64,000 nt of DNA from Terrisporobacter mayombei (GTDB lineage: Bacteria > Bacillota > Clostridia > Peptostreptococcales > Peptostreptococcaceae): the NCBI RefSeq assembly GCF_020748465.1, contig NZ_JAHZMP010000001.1:62001-126000 (forward strand), in the 5' to 3' direction. Both the position numbers and the translations under genes were made by a program. Positions 41,866-50,687 of this stretch are shown one piece after another. Below the pieces are notes generated by a model. It was not told the origin of the DNA. It worked only from the letters and a program-made list of their open reading frames with translations, and ran no database searches. The number at the start of each line of letters is the position of its first letter. Within the stretch, counting starts at the first letter, position 1.

Positions 41866-43893
41866 TTACTTATTTACGATTCTCTTATATCCTCTATATG
41901 TTCCATAGAAATATACACAATAAACAGCACATATAATACATACTGAAATTATATTATTGCCTAAAGTATCGTAATCTCCAAATATTTTTATCACATCATT
42001 TGCTACCTGTATTCCAAATATACTATGAACTAAAGCTAGAAGTATGGGTATAGCAAAGTATAATAAAACTTGTATAAATATTGATCTATTTATCATATTT
42101 GAACTAACGCCTAGCTTTCTTAATATTTCATATCTACCAACACTTTCTATTGCCCCTGACAATTGACTAAGTCCAAGAACTGCCGCACTGGCTATTAAGA
42201 AAATTATTCCTATATATAACCCAACATATAAATACATACTAGATGAAGCCATATTTCCCTCTAATGATATAATTCTTGTCATTGCACTTATTTTCACTGC
42301 TTTATTTTCTTCATATTTTTTGCCTTCAGTCATGCATTTTTTAAGATCTTTCACTGCTTTATTTTCTGTTTCCTTCTTATCACCAGTATAATTTAAACTT
42401 AAACACTTTTTAACCAAACTATAATTATTAATATTTTCATCCTTAACTACTAGTGTTGCAAAATTTCCACTATTTAAAGTGTCTTCTATTGAATTAAATC
42501 CATATTGGCTATTAACTTCAAAGTCCTCTTCTCCAATTTTCATAGTCTTATTTTTGTTCACATATTCTTTAATTGAAGGTTCTATTGTAGACATATCAGT
42601 AAAAAGAAATACTTCTTTGTCTTTTAAATTTATGGTCTCTTTATTTTGCATTTTCATTAATTTATTATAATCTGATAATTTTACAATAGGTACATTAAAA
42701 TCTCTCATACTATTTATTTGTCTAGATAAAAAATCATCTGTAGTGCTTTTAAACAACTGTTTAAATTTTACTTGTGAATTATATATGTTGTAATCCAAAT
42801 ATTCATTTGTATAATCTTTTATGTTAAATCCTATTTCTTTTACTGTTTCACTTATCTTTTCTTTTGAGGCTTTTAAATTTTCTTGTTTTTCATATGTGTG
42901 TGTCAAAGTCATATCATAAGGCGCTAAGAATTGTGCTGTGTTTTCCATTGCACTTTTTGTTCCTATGGACGCTGTATACATTCCTATGGAAACAAATAGC
43001 ATTAAACAAATAACACTCATAGAGATATAATTTGTATTTATTTTGCTATTTAGTTGTCTCAAAGTAAATGTGTTAAGGTTTTTTAAATATTGGTTTTTGC
43101 TACTTTGTATTACTTTTATTAAAAAGCCTGCCAAAGCTCTAAAAAACAATACAGTTCCAACTATTCCTAGTACAATTGATAATTTGAATTTATCATTTAT
43201 ATTTGTTAATCCATTTTCTAAAATTAATTTATATGCCACTGCCAAGCAAATCACTGATATAACAAATAAAATCACTGATAAAATTAAATTTGTACCTTTT
43301 AATTTTTCATTATTTCTATCACCGTTTATAAGGTTTATCAACTTACATCTTGATACTAGAATAAAGTTAAATACCATAGAAATAAAATACATAATCCCAA
43401 AATAAAAAATAGTTTTTAGACATGCATCTTTTGAAAAAATAAATTTATATTCAGTCATGTCTATAGCAAATAGTTTGTCTGTAACTCCTGCTAGTCCTTG
43501 GGATAAAAACACACCAATAAATATTCCAACTACTAAGGATAATATGCCCACTATAATTGTTTCATAAAATAACATAAAAGCTATTTTACTTCTACTAATA
43601 CCTAGTGTCAGATATATTCCAAACTCTTTATTTCTTTTCTTTATCAAAAAATTATTTGCATATAATATTAAAAACCCAAGTACAAATGACACAAATACAG
43701 ATACCATGGATATTATCTTATTAAGAGCATCAAGAAAAATCTTCTGTGTGTCTGATAAATCCATCATTATAGTTTGAGATTCTATGGAATTAAAAATATA
43801 AAATATACAAATACCCAATGCCAATGTGAAAAAATATATACTATAATCTTTTATACTTCTTTGTACATTTCTTCGTGATAGCTTAAATAACAT
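41866..43893 (-). CDS. BceB-type ABC permease (FtsX family)
   Basis: About 675 residues from MLFKLSRRNVQRSIKDYSIYF; GGAGGTG lies before the ATG at 43893. Ten TM segments, with a long extracellular domain (about 310-530) between TM7 and TM8 that in BceB binds peptide antibiotics such as bacitracin. The N- and C-terminal FtsX units ('FYIFNSIESQTIM', 'LILYANNFLIKKRNKEFGIYLTLGISRSK', then 'GAIESVGRYEILRKLGVSSNMI') are typical. It overlaps the ATPase gene by 11 bp. It probably both detoxifies and senses antimicrobial peptides together with the kinase. Confidence 0.9.
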   Translation of the reverse strand: MLFKLSRRNVQRSIKDYSIYFFTLALGICIFYIFNSIESQTIMMDLSDTQKIFLDALNKIISMVSVFVSFVLGFLILYANNFLIKKRNKEFGIYLTLGISRSKIAFMLFYETIIVGILSLVVGIFIGVFLSQGLAGVTDKLFAIDMTEYKFIFSKDACLKTIFYFGIMYFISMVFNFILVSRCKLINLINGDRNNEKLKGTNLILSVILFVISVICLAVAYKLILENGLTNINDKFKLSIVLGIVGTVLFFRALAGFLIKVIQSSKNQYLKNLNTFTLRQLNSKINTNYISMSVICLMLFVSIGMYTASIGTKSAMENTAQFLAPYDMTLTHTYEKQENLKASKEKISETVKEIGFNIKDYTNEYLDYNIYNSQVKFKQLFKSTTDDFLSRQINSMRDFNVPIVKLSDYNKLMKMQNKETINLKDKEVFLFTDMSTIEPSIKEYVNKNKTMKIGEEDFEVNSQYGFNSIEDTLNSGNFATLVVKDENINNYSLVKKCLSLNYTGDKKETENKAVKDLKKCMTEGKKYEENKAVKISAMTRIISLEGNMASSSMYLYVGLYIGIIFLIASAAVLGLSQLSGAIESVGRYEILRKLGVSSNMINRSIFIQVLLYFAIPILLALVHSIFGIQVANDVIKIFGDYDTLGNNIISVCIICAVYCVYFYGTYRGYKRIVNK

Positions 43894-44650
43894 TGCTAGT
43901 GTCACCTCCAAGAAATGTAACTACTTCTATAATTCTTTTGAAAAATTCTTTTCTATCATCATTTCCTCTTATTAATTCGTTGAATATCTTTCCATCTTTT
44001 ATAAATAAAATTCTTTTACAATAACTAGCTGTAAAAGCATCATGAGTTACCATCATTATTGTTGAATTTAAACTTTCATTTAAATTAGACAAGTTTTCAA
44101 GCAGTACTCTTGCAGATTTTGAATCAAGTGATCCTGTTGGCTCATCTGCTAAAATTAAAGATGGGTTAGTTATTATAGCCCTACCACAAGCTACCCTTTG
44201 CTTTTGACCTCCTGATATTTCATAAGGGAATTTATGTAATATATCTGAAATATTTAATTTATTTCCAATTGATTTTACTTTTTCATCAATGTTAACACCT
44301 TTCTCCCCAATTACTGATAAAGCTAAAGATATATTTTCGTAAACTGTTAAGGTATCTAATAAATTAAATTCTTGGAATATAAATCCTAAATGTTCTCTTC
44401 TAAATTTCTCTACATTTTTTCTTGAGAAAGTAGTTATATCTTTATTTTCTATTAATATAGTTCCTGTAGTTGGCTTGTCAATGGTGGCTATACAATTTAA
44501 AAGTGTTGTTTTACCACTACCACTAGGACCCATAATACCTATAAATTCTCCTTCATCCACTTGAAAAGAGATATTGTTTATTGCTTTTGTTAAATTTCTT
44601 TTATTACCATAATATTTTTCTATGTTTTTAACTTGTAAAACTGTGTTCAT
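43883..44650 (-). CDS. BceA-type ABC ATPase
   Basis: 255 residues from MNTVLQVKNIEKYYGNK; GGAGGTAAGGACA precedes it. Walker A 'MGPSGSGKTTLLNCIA', signature 'ISGGQKQRVACGRAI', Walker B 'LILADEPTGSLDSKS', H-loop 'MMVTHDAFTASYC'. It belongs to the LolD/MacB/BceA cluster and drives the overlapping permease. A promoter with repeats lies upstream, between it and the kinase. Confidence 0.92.
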   Translation of the reverse strand: MNTVLQVKNIEKYYGNKRNLTKAINNISFQVDEGEFIGIMGPSGSGKTTLLNCIATIDKPTTGTILIENKDITTFSRKNVEKFRREHLGFIFQEFNLLDTLTVYENISLALSVIGEKGVNIDEKVKSIGNKLNISDILHKFPYEISGGQKQRVACGRAIITNPSLILADEPTGSLDSKSARVLLENLSNLNESLNSTIMMVTHDAFTASYCKRILFIKDGKIFNELIRGNDDRKEFFKRIIEVVTFLGGDTSNVI

Positions 44651-44682
44651 TGTCCTTACCTCCATAACCAATTTATACTTAT

Positions 44683-44747
44683 ATTATATAAGCCTTAGAG
44701 GTTTGCATTAATAACATAACCTTACGACAATCTTACAAAAAGGTAAG
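44683..44747 (-). promoter_or_regulatory. Promoter and candidate BceR operator before the ABC genes
   Basis: On the minus strand TATAAT (44688-44683) stands 17 bp from a poor -35 (TTAATG, 44711-44706), as expected of an activated promoter. Just upstream, CTTAC occurs twice 11 bp apart (44721 and 44732 on the plus strand), with a GTAAG at 44743. So the last two form the inverted repeat CTTAC-N6-GTAAG. The response regulator two genes upstream is the natural binder. Confidence 0.55.
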
Positions 44748-44790
44748 TTTACATTATCTCTCTGTAATATTTCACCAAATCAGAACTTCT

Positions 44791-45831
44791 TTAATTTATC
44801 TGAGTCATACTCCCCTTAGGAAATGTTATTTTTACTGTTGTTTCTTCATTTAATTTTGAATCTATTTCTAATCCTAGATACATCTTATCTGCCAGTTTTT
44901 TAGATATATAAAGCCCCATACCTGTTGATTTCTTAAACTCTCTACCATTAATTCCTGTAAAGCCTTTATTAAATACTTTTTTCAAATCTTTCTCATCTAT
45001 ACCTATTCCATTATCCTTTATAAAAAATTCTATATAGTTTTTACTTTCCTTTGTGTATATAGTAATTTTACCAGGTTCACATTTTAACTTTTCATTTATA
45101 TCTTCATTGCTTATATACTTTATAGAATTTGTTATTATTTGGTTAAGGACATATTCTAACCATTTTTTATCACAGTACACATTGCTGTGAAAGTCTTGCA
45201 AATCTATAATTATTTTATTTTCTCTTATAAGCTTCTTATTTCTTCTTATTGTATTACTTATACATTTTTTTAGATCTGTTTCTTTTATTATGTAATCTAG
45301 CTCTACTTCATTACTTTTAGAATAATAAAGTGCTTGTTCTATAAAGTTTTCTATTTTTTCTATTTCTTCTAAAACACTTAATGTATGTTCATTTTTGTTA
45401 TTCTCTATAATCAGTTTGCTAGCTGATATAGGTAATTTTACTTCATGTATCCACAAATCCAGATATTCCTTATATTCTTCTTGATTAAATTTATATAAAT
45501 TTACTTCTTCATTCATTGCTTTATCTGTAACACTTAAGACATTATATAGAAATTTCCCCTCTAAAAAAGAAGGTTCTTCCATTACCACTGACAGCAAATA
45601 TTTTTTATCAAGTTCCCTTAGAGATGTTTCTACCTTAGTATAGTAAGCATTTTTTCTTATATAATCATGTGCAAATTCTATAGAAGTTAATACTATCCAT
45701 AGAGTTATAATAAAATTTATAGCTATATTTTCAATTCTAGATAAGTGCAGGATATATATTACAAAAACTAGAAATATTAGCCTTAAAATTATAGATAAGC
45801 TTTTATCTTTTATATAATCTTTTATTTTCAT
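44791..45831 (-). CDS. BceS-type intramembrane-sensing histidine kinase
   Basis: 346 residues. Two TM helices (about 14-32 and 36-55) with almost no external loop, which is the intramembrane-sensing type that gets its signal from the BceAB transporter. Phosphorylated His is H129 in 'LWIHEVKLPISASKLII'. The ATPase has N-box 'LNQIITNSIKYI', G1 'FIKDNGIGIDEKDLKKVF', and 'GREFKKSTGMGLYISKKLADKM'. It starts two bases past the regulator stop, so translation is coupled. Confidence 0.92.
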   Translation of the reverse strand: MKIKDYIKDKSLSIILRLIFLVFVIYILHLSRIENIAINFIITLWIVLTSIEFAHDYIRKNAYYTKVETSLRELDKKYLLSVVMEEPSFLEGKFLYNVLSVTDKAMNEEVNLYKFNQEEYKEYLDLWIHEVKLPISASKLIIENNKNEHTLSVLEEIEKIENFIEQALYYSKSNEVELDYIIKETDLKKCISNTIRRNKKLIRENKIIIDLQDFHSNVYCDKKWLEYVLNQIITNSIKYISNEDINEKLKCEPGKITIYTKESKNYIEFFIKDNGIGIDEKDLKKVFNKGFTGINGREFKKSTGMGLYISKKLADKMYLGLEIDSKLNEETTVKITFPKGSMTQIN

Positions 45832-45833
45832 AA

Positions 45834-46502
45834 TTATGGCATTATATAGCCTCTTCCCCTCCTAGTTTCTATATATCCTTCGCATTTTATTTCTTCTAAT
45901 TTTTTTCTAAGCCTATTAATATTTACAGTTAGTGTATTATCATCTATAAACAAATCCAAGTCCCATAAATAATCCATCAAGTCTCCTCTTGAAACTATTT
46001 TTCCTTTATTTTTCATCATACAATTTAATATTCTAAATTCATTTTTCGTCAACTCTATTTCTTTGCTTTCAAATGTAACAGTGTTTCTAGATAAATCTAA
46101 TTCTAGTCCTTTATATATAATTACATCTGTATTTTCTTTATCATAAGTCCTTTTTAAAATTGAGTTTATTCTTGCTAATAATATTTGTGTATTATAGGGC
46201 TTTGTAATAAAATCATCTGCTCCCAAATTAATACTCATAAGCTCATCCATTTCTGTATCTCTACTAGTAACTACTATTATTGGTACATTAGATTTTTTTC
46301 TTATTTCACTACAAATATAATATCCATCGTATATAGGTAAATTTATATCTAACAATACTAAATGTGCATTTTCTTTTAAAATATCCCCTACTATATTTTC
46401 AAATTTTGATAAACAAATCACTTCGTAATTGTAGTTAACTAAGAAGTTCTTAAGCTCTGCTCTTATTTTTTCTTCATCTTCTACTATAATAATTTTTTTC
46501 AT
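45834..46502 (-). CDS. BceR-type OmpR-family response regulator
   Basis: 222 residues. Receiver domain with acidic pocket 'VEDEE', phospho-accepting D52 in 'LVLLDINLPIYDG' and 'VVTSRDTEMDELMSINLGADDFITKPYN' (T/S and K switch residues). The C-terminal winged helix (about 128-222) is of the Trans_reg_C type ('LTKNEFRILNCMMKNKGKIVSRGDLMDYLWD'). Partner of the kinase immediately downstream. AGGGGGAGTTTTAAAATA precedes the ATG. Confidence 0.92.
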   Translation of the reverse strand: MKKIIIVEDEEKIRAELKNFLVNYNYEVICLSKFENIVGDILKENAHLVLLDINLPIYDGYYICSEIRKKSNVPIIVVTSRDTEMDELMSINLGADDFITKPYNTQILLARINSILKRTYDKENTDVIIYKGLELDLSRNTVTFESKEIELTKNEFRILNCMMKNKGKIVSRGDLMDYLWDLDLFIDDNTLTVNINRLRKKLEEIKCEGYIETRRGRGYIMP

Positions 46503-46552
46503 TATTTTAAAACTCCCCCTAGTAACAAATATTGCATGTTAATTTTCCTATA

Positions 46553-47722
46553 CTATAAATTTAACAATTTTTCTTTTATAAAATTAATTTTACTCTTATT
46601 ATAATCGCCTTCTATATTTAAAATTAAAATCACATTATCATAAACTATTATTCTCTCCTCTGTTGAATTATCAATATAAATCTCCTTTGCTCCCCAATTA
46701 TTGAATTCTTCACCACTTGTATATTTTTCATATTTGCTTCCCATATTAGCATAATTTGTTTTCATATATTGCAGTGCATTATTCATTATATTTTTATGTT
46801 TACTTTCAAATACTTCATAACTAATAAACCCGCCATTATTTTCATTTTCTATATAAGTACCATCATCACTATAAGTTTCATAATAATATGTTGAATCACT
46901 AAAAGAGTAATATTTTCCTAAAAATGATTTATATTTAGTTGTACTACAATCACGCTCAGATTGAATTTTTATATTATAATCTTCAAGGACTATTGGCAAA
47001 CTTTCTTTTGAGAATGAAGTTCTTGGAGATATTTCAAACCCATCAAGAAAACCAATTATTAAATTTAATATAAGTAAAGTCATAATTAAAAAATTTAATC
47101 CCACATCAAAAGTAGATCTTATTTTTATCTGCTTTAAGCTTTTATATTTAAATTCTTTTTTTATAAAATAATTAATATACCAAATTATGCTTAAAATTAA
47201 ATCTATTCCTAAATATATTAATGATAAAATTACTATAACATAAAAGCCAACCCATCTATTATTAGTCACAGATTCCATATAGGATCCACCTAAATAAAAA
47301 TCATCACATTTAAAAATAAAATAAAATAATAGTATAAATGCTACTAATGAAATAACTTCTTTTATAACTAAAGATTTTATACTTTATACAGATTTACTTT
47401 TAATTTTTTTATTGTTACTTTCTTCTGAAATACTTATTTGAAAAATATTATTACCACAAACAAATTCCCAGTTATGCTCTTTGCAATATTTTATATATGT
47501 CATCTTATCTATATAACTATCACCATCAAAATTCTTTCCAAGTGGGTCAACATTATATTTAAAATTACTTTTATCTGTTTTTACAAAAGTCAAATGGTAA
47601 TTTTTTATCTTATTCAACAACCATCCTTTCTTTGCCATTTCATTTAGATAGTTTTCTAAAGTTTCACAATCTGCTTCATCAAAGCATAAAAACACTATTT
47701 TTTTATTTCCCCCAATTTTCAT
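46553..47722 (-). pseudogene. DUF2812 membrane protein gene interrupted by an in-frame TAA
   Basis: One reading frame runs from the ATG at 47722 (GTGGAGAAAAGTAT upstream) to the stop at 46553, broken only by TAA at 47384-47386. Before it, 112 codons encode the DUF2812 domain ('FLCFDEADCETLENYLNEMAKKGWLLNKI'). After it, the frame continues without a shift as 'SIKSLVIKEVISLVAF...' into three TM segments and an extracytoplasmic tail ending 'NWGAKEIYIDNSTEERIIVYDN', like the gene at 7389. An ATG at 47278 could restart the second part, giving 241 residues. Full length would be about 390 residues, normal for the family. A point nonsense mutation explains it best; sequencing error is possible. Confidence 0.75.
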
Positions 47723-47748
47723 ATACTTTTCTCCACTTAATTTATTTT

Positions 47749-47849
47749 CTACTCTATTTATAATGATAATATACTTGATTTGTTTTTTCCATTTAAAACA
47801 AAAGACCTGAAGATATTCTCCAAGTCTTAATAATTTATTCAAGATTTAA
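47749..47849. repeat. 101-bp repeat, copy 2 (terminator-bearing)
   Basis: Second copy of the repeat at 34983-35085, about 86% alike with one two-base gap. Here its end covers the last codons and stop of the ABC permease gene, its hairpin terminates that gene, and its other end lies just upstream of the DUF2812 gene. Same relative direction as copy 1 (minus-strand terminator). Confidence 0.75.
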
Positions 47850-48647
47850 TTTTTTATTTAATATCCAATTAGTTAATAAGAACAGTACTGTTACTATAGC
47901 AAGACCTATTATTAAGTCTAGTGCTATATATTTGAAGTTTGAAACTATAAAATTACTTGTAATTTCTAGACCTGCAACTGATCCTAAAAGATTATTAGTC
48001 ACAAAATTATAAATATTAGTTATAATTAGATTTATTATAAAGAATAACACTACTCCTGCTGCCACTCTATGCTTGCTAAGCTGCGGTAATTGACCAACAG
48101 ATAAAGATAAATAAATTATTAATACAAATATACTATAATTTATTAATATACCTAAAATCATATAAACAATAGACTGTATCCCTTCAGCCAAAAATCCTGA
48201 ATGTGTAAATACCTTGAATAATTCTAATATATTAATATCTCCACCGATTGAACCCATTATTATATATGATAATGATGCCACAATAGCACTAATAATTGCA
48301 TATATTAAAGCTACTAAAAGTTTAGATAATATTAAAGAGCTACTTTTTACAGGTAGTGTAAACATTAAATACCCTTCTTCATCAAGTAAATTTTTCTTAA
48401 ATCTTTGAATTGTAAGAACTATAGTAATTACAAATAAAGCGACAAATAAGGCAACTAGTATTAATGATAATATCCCTTGAGTGTTGTATGCACTAGGGTC
48501 CATAGGAAGTCCATCTACTGCTTCATTTTTAAAATTTACACCGAGATTTACTCCATTTATTGCTGCTAATATCAGTATCCCTAAGTACAATGGAAAAAAT
48601 ATTCTTCCACAAGCTTTAAATTCATATTTCATTAATTTACCTAACAT
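47835..48647 (-). CDS. ABC transporter permease (Ytr-like operon)
   Basis: 270 residues, six TM segments, start 'MLGKLMKYEFKACGRIFFPLYLG', typical of ABC-2-type permeases in GntR-controlled operons. 'FKKNLLDEEGYLMFTLPVKSSSLILSKLLVALI' is the characteristic cytoplasmic loop of this permease group. It overlaps the ATPase gene by seven bases and ends inside the repeat at 47749-47849. Substrate unknown; related operons respond to cell-wall antibiotics. Confidence 0.85.
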   Translation of the reverse strand: MLGKLMKYEFKACGRIFFPLYLGILILAAINGVNLGVNFKNEAVDGLPMDPSAYNTQGILSLILVALFVALFVITIVLTIQRFKKNLLDEEGYLMFTLPVKSSSLILSKLLVALIYAIISAIVASLSYIIMGSIGGDINILELFKVFTHSGFLAEGIQSIVYMILGILINYSIFVLIIYLSLSVGQLPQLSKHRVAAGVVLFFIINLIITNIYNFVTNNLLGSVAGLEITSNFIVSNFKYIALDLIIGLAIVTVLFLLTNWILNKKLNLE

Positions 48648-49339
48648 TTAAATTCCTCCCTAAATAAAGCATCTATTGATTTACCTTTTTCTTCTCTTAT
48701 TTCATCCACATTTCCTTGAAGTAATATTTCACCATTTGAAATAAATATTACATCATCACAAATATTTTCTATTTCACTAATTAAATGTGTTGCAATTAAT
48801 AAAGTAGAATTTTCATTGTAATTTGCTAAAATAGTCTTAAGTATATAACTTCTTGCTGCTGGATCCACACCACCTATTGGTTCATCAAGTATATATAAAT
48901 CAGCATTTCTTGACATTACTAAAATCAACTGAACTTTTTCCTTTGTACCCTTAGACATGGTTTTTAACTTTTCATTTTTATCTATTTTTAAGCTTTCAAT
49001 CATTTGGTCTGCTTTTTCCATATCAAAATCTGAATAAAAGTCTTTAAAAAATCCTAATATATCTTTAACTTTCATCCAATCATTTAAATAAGTTTTTTCT
49101 GGTAAATATGAAACTATCTTTTTAGTTTCTATAGAAGGCTTCATACCCTTTATTTCTATACTACCTTCATCTGCTTGAAGCAAACTATTCATTAACTTTA
49201 TCATAGTAGTTTTTCCACTACCATTAGGTCCAAGTAATCCCACAATCTTTCCCTTTGGTATATTTAAGTTTACACCTTTTAAAGCTTCTTTGTTACTGTA
49301 ACTTTTATATACATTATTAAACTCTACCATATTTTCCAT
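48641..49339 (-). CDS. ABC transporter ATP-binding protein (Ytr-like operon)
   Basis: 232 residues with Walker A 'GLLGPNGSGKTTMIK', Q-loop 'VSYLPEKTYLND', signature 'TMSKGTKEKVQLILVM', Walker B 'ADLYILDEPIGGVDPAA' and H-loop 'LLIATHLISEIEN'. The signature is the degenerate LSKGxxxK type common in these two-gene exporters. It starts directly after the GntR stop (AAAGGAGGAAGACTAA), so the three genes form one operon. Confidence 0.92.
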   Translation of the reverse strand: MENMVEFNNVYKSYSNKEALKGVNLNIPKGKIVGLLGPNGSGKTTMIKLMNSLLQADEGSIEIKGMKPSIETKKIVSYLPEKTYLNDWMKVKDILGFFKDFYSDFDMEKADQMIESLKIDKNEKLKTMSKGTKEKVQLILVMSRNADLYILDEPIGGVDPAARSYILKTILANYNENSTLLIATHLISEIENICDDVIFISNGEILLQGNVDEIREEKGKSIDALFREEFKC

Positions 49340-49708
49340 TTAGTCTTCCTCCTTTATATTAGAAATTACAAGATTAATTATTTCATCTTTAGTAAAACCA
49401 AGTCTTTCCAAATTTATTTTTAAATTTCTTATTTCCTCATTAGCAACTTCTTCCATCATAGATTTAATTCTCTCCTTATTATCAGTAACAAATCTTCCAC
49501 TAGTTCTTTTACTGTAAACCAGTCCCTCTCTTTCCAACTCCACCAAGGCTTTTTGCATTGTATTTGGATTTACTTGTGCATCTTCTGCCAAACTTCTTAC
49601 TGAATCTATTTTTTCTCCTGCCTTAAACTCACCAGAGATTATTTTAGATTTTAATTGCTCCACCAGTTGTATATATACAGGCTTATTATTATCTATATTC
49701 CAACTCAT
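49340..49708 (-). CDS. GntR family (YtrA-type) repressor
   Basis: 122 residues. A GntR winged helix (about 10-75, 'PVYIQLVEQLKSKIISGEFKAGEKIDSVRSLAEDAQVNPNTMQKALVELEREGLVYSKRTSGRFV') and a short C-terminal helical tail without a ligand domain, as in YtrA. It probably represses its own operon (regulator, ATPase, permease). TTGTATTA repeats directly upstream are a candidate operator. AATGAGGTGGTGAAAAA precedes the ATG. Confidence 0.9.
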   Translation of the reverse strand: MSWNIDNNKPVYIQLVEQLKSKIISGEFKAGEKIDSVRSLAEDAQVNPNTMQKALVELEREGLVYSKRTSGRFVTDNKERIKSMMEEVANEEIRNLKINLERLGFTKDEIINLVISNIKEED

Positions 49709-49723
49709 TTTTTCACCACCTCA

Positions 49724-49761
49724 TTGTATTAATACTTTAATACAATAGTACAGTAATACAA
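49724..49761 (-). promoter_or_regulatory. Candidate GntR operator
   Basis: TTGTATTA (49724-49731) and TAATACAA (49738-49745) form an inverted repeat, and a second TAATACAA lies at 49754-49761. It overlaps the expected promoter of the GntR/ABC operon, a typical autoregulatory layout. Confidence 0.6.
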
Positions 49762-49806
49762 TATATTTATCAAGTACTTTTTTGTGAAAAAGTTCTATTT
49801 CGGAAA

Positions 49807-49852
49807 TAAAAAAGCCCTAAGATAAGCTTATTTACTTATTTTTAGGACTTAA
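49807..49852 (-). terminator. Rho-independent terminator
   Basis: AAGTCCTAA with TTAGGGCTT, U6 on the minus strand, with an AAGTAAATAAGCTT inner stem. It terminates the flavoprotein gene upstream. Confidence 0.75.
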
Positions 49853-49962
49853 ATTTATATTAGTTATTTTAGCTAATTTTAATAAAATTCATAAATTTCG
49901 ATTTTGTATTATTACAGCAATACAATTTGTTTTCATGAAATTTATATGTATTTTATTTATTA

Positions 49963-50577
49963 TTATCTAATAAAGTTTGTCGCTACTCTTTCTTCTTGTT
50001 GTGGTAATTCTACCTTAGAGTTTTTCATTGTTTTTAACATCCAAGCCATATTATTTCCTAAAGTTCTCATAACTTGAAGACCTTCTAAATCTTGTTTTGC
50101 TTCTTCTGGTGTGTTACCATGAATAGAATTCCAGTACTGAGATGAAACTACTGGCATTTGATTTATTGTAAAATATTTGTTTAAACGATCAAAGGCCGCA
50201 CTTGCTCCTCCTCTTCTACAACTTACTACTGCAGCTGCAGGTTTATTCTTCATTAAATAAGATGCAGAATAAAATAGTCTATCTAGTAAAGCACATAGAG
50301 AGCCATTTGGACCTGCATAGTAAACTGGCGAACCTACAACTATTCCATCAGCTTCTTTTATCTTTTCAAATAAGTTATTATAAAGTTCATCTGCAAATGC
50401 ACACTTTCTAGTTTCATAACATTTATGACAAGCTATACATCCTTGTATTGGCTTCATTCCAATATGCAAAATTTCACTTTCCACATTGTTATTGTTTAAA
50501 GCTTTCGACACCTCACTTAAAGCAGTGTATGTACATCCATTTTTATGTGGGCTTCCATTTATTAATAATACTTTCAT
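49963..50577 (-). CDS. NADPH-dependent FMN reductase / flavodoxin-fold oxidoreductase
   Basis: 204 residues of the flavodoxin fold: 'KVLLINGSPHKNGCTYTAL' binds FMN phosphate, 'GCIACHKCYETRKCAFAD' is the two-CxxC iron-sulfur-flavoprotein-like insert, and 'ADGIVVGSPVYYAGPNGSLCALLDRLFY' is the FMN ring site. Reduces quinones, nitro or azo compounds using NAD(P)H. AAAAAGGAGATTTAGG precedes the ATG. Monocistronic. Confidence 0.88.
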   Translation of the reverse strand: MKVLLINGSPHKNGCTYTALSEVSKALNNNNVESEILHIGMKPIQGCIACHKCYETRKCAFADELYNNLFEKIKEADGIVVGSPVYYAGPNGSLCALLDRLFYSASYLMKNKPAAAVVSCRRGGASAAFDRLNKYFTINQMPVVSSQYWNSIHGNTPEEAKQDLEGLQVMRTLGNNMAWMLKTMKNSKVELPQQEERVATNFIR

Positions 50578-50687
50578 CCTAAATCTCCTTTTTAACTTTT
50601 ATTCTTACTTATTAATTTTAGTATATTTTTTCATAATAATCTTTATATATTTATGAAATTTTTAATAAAAAAATTACTAGGTATTTT

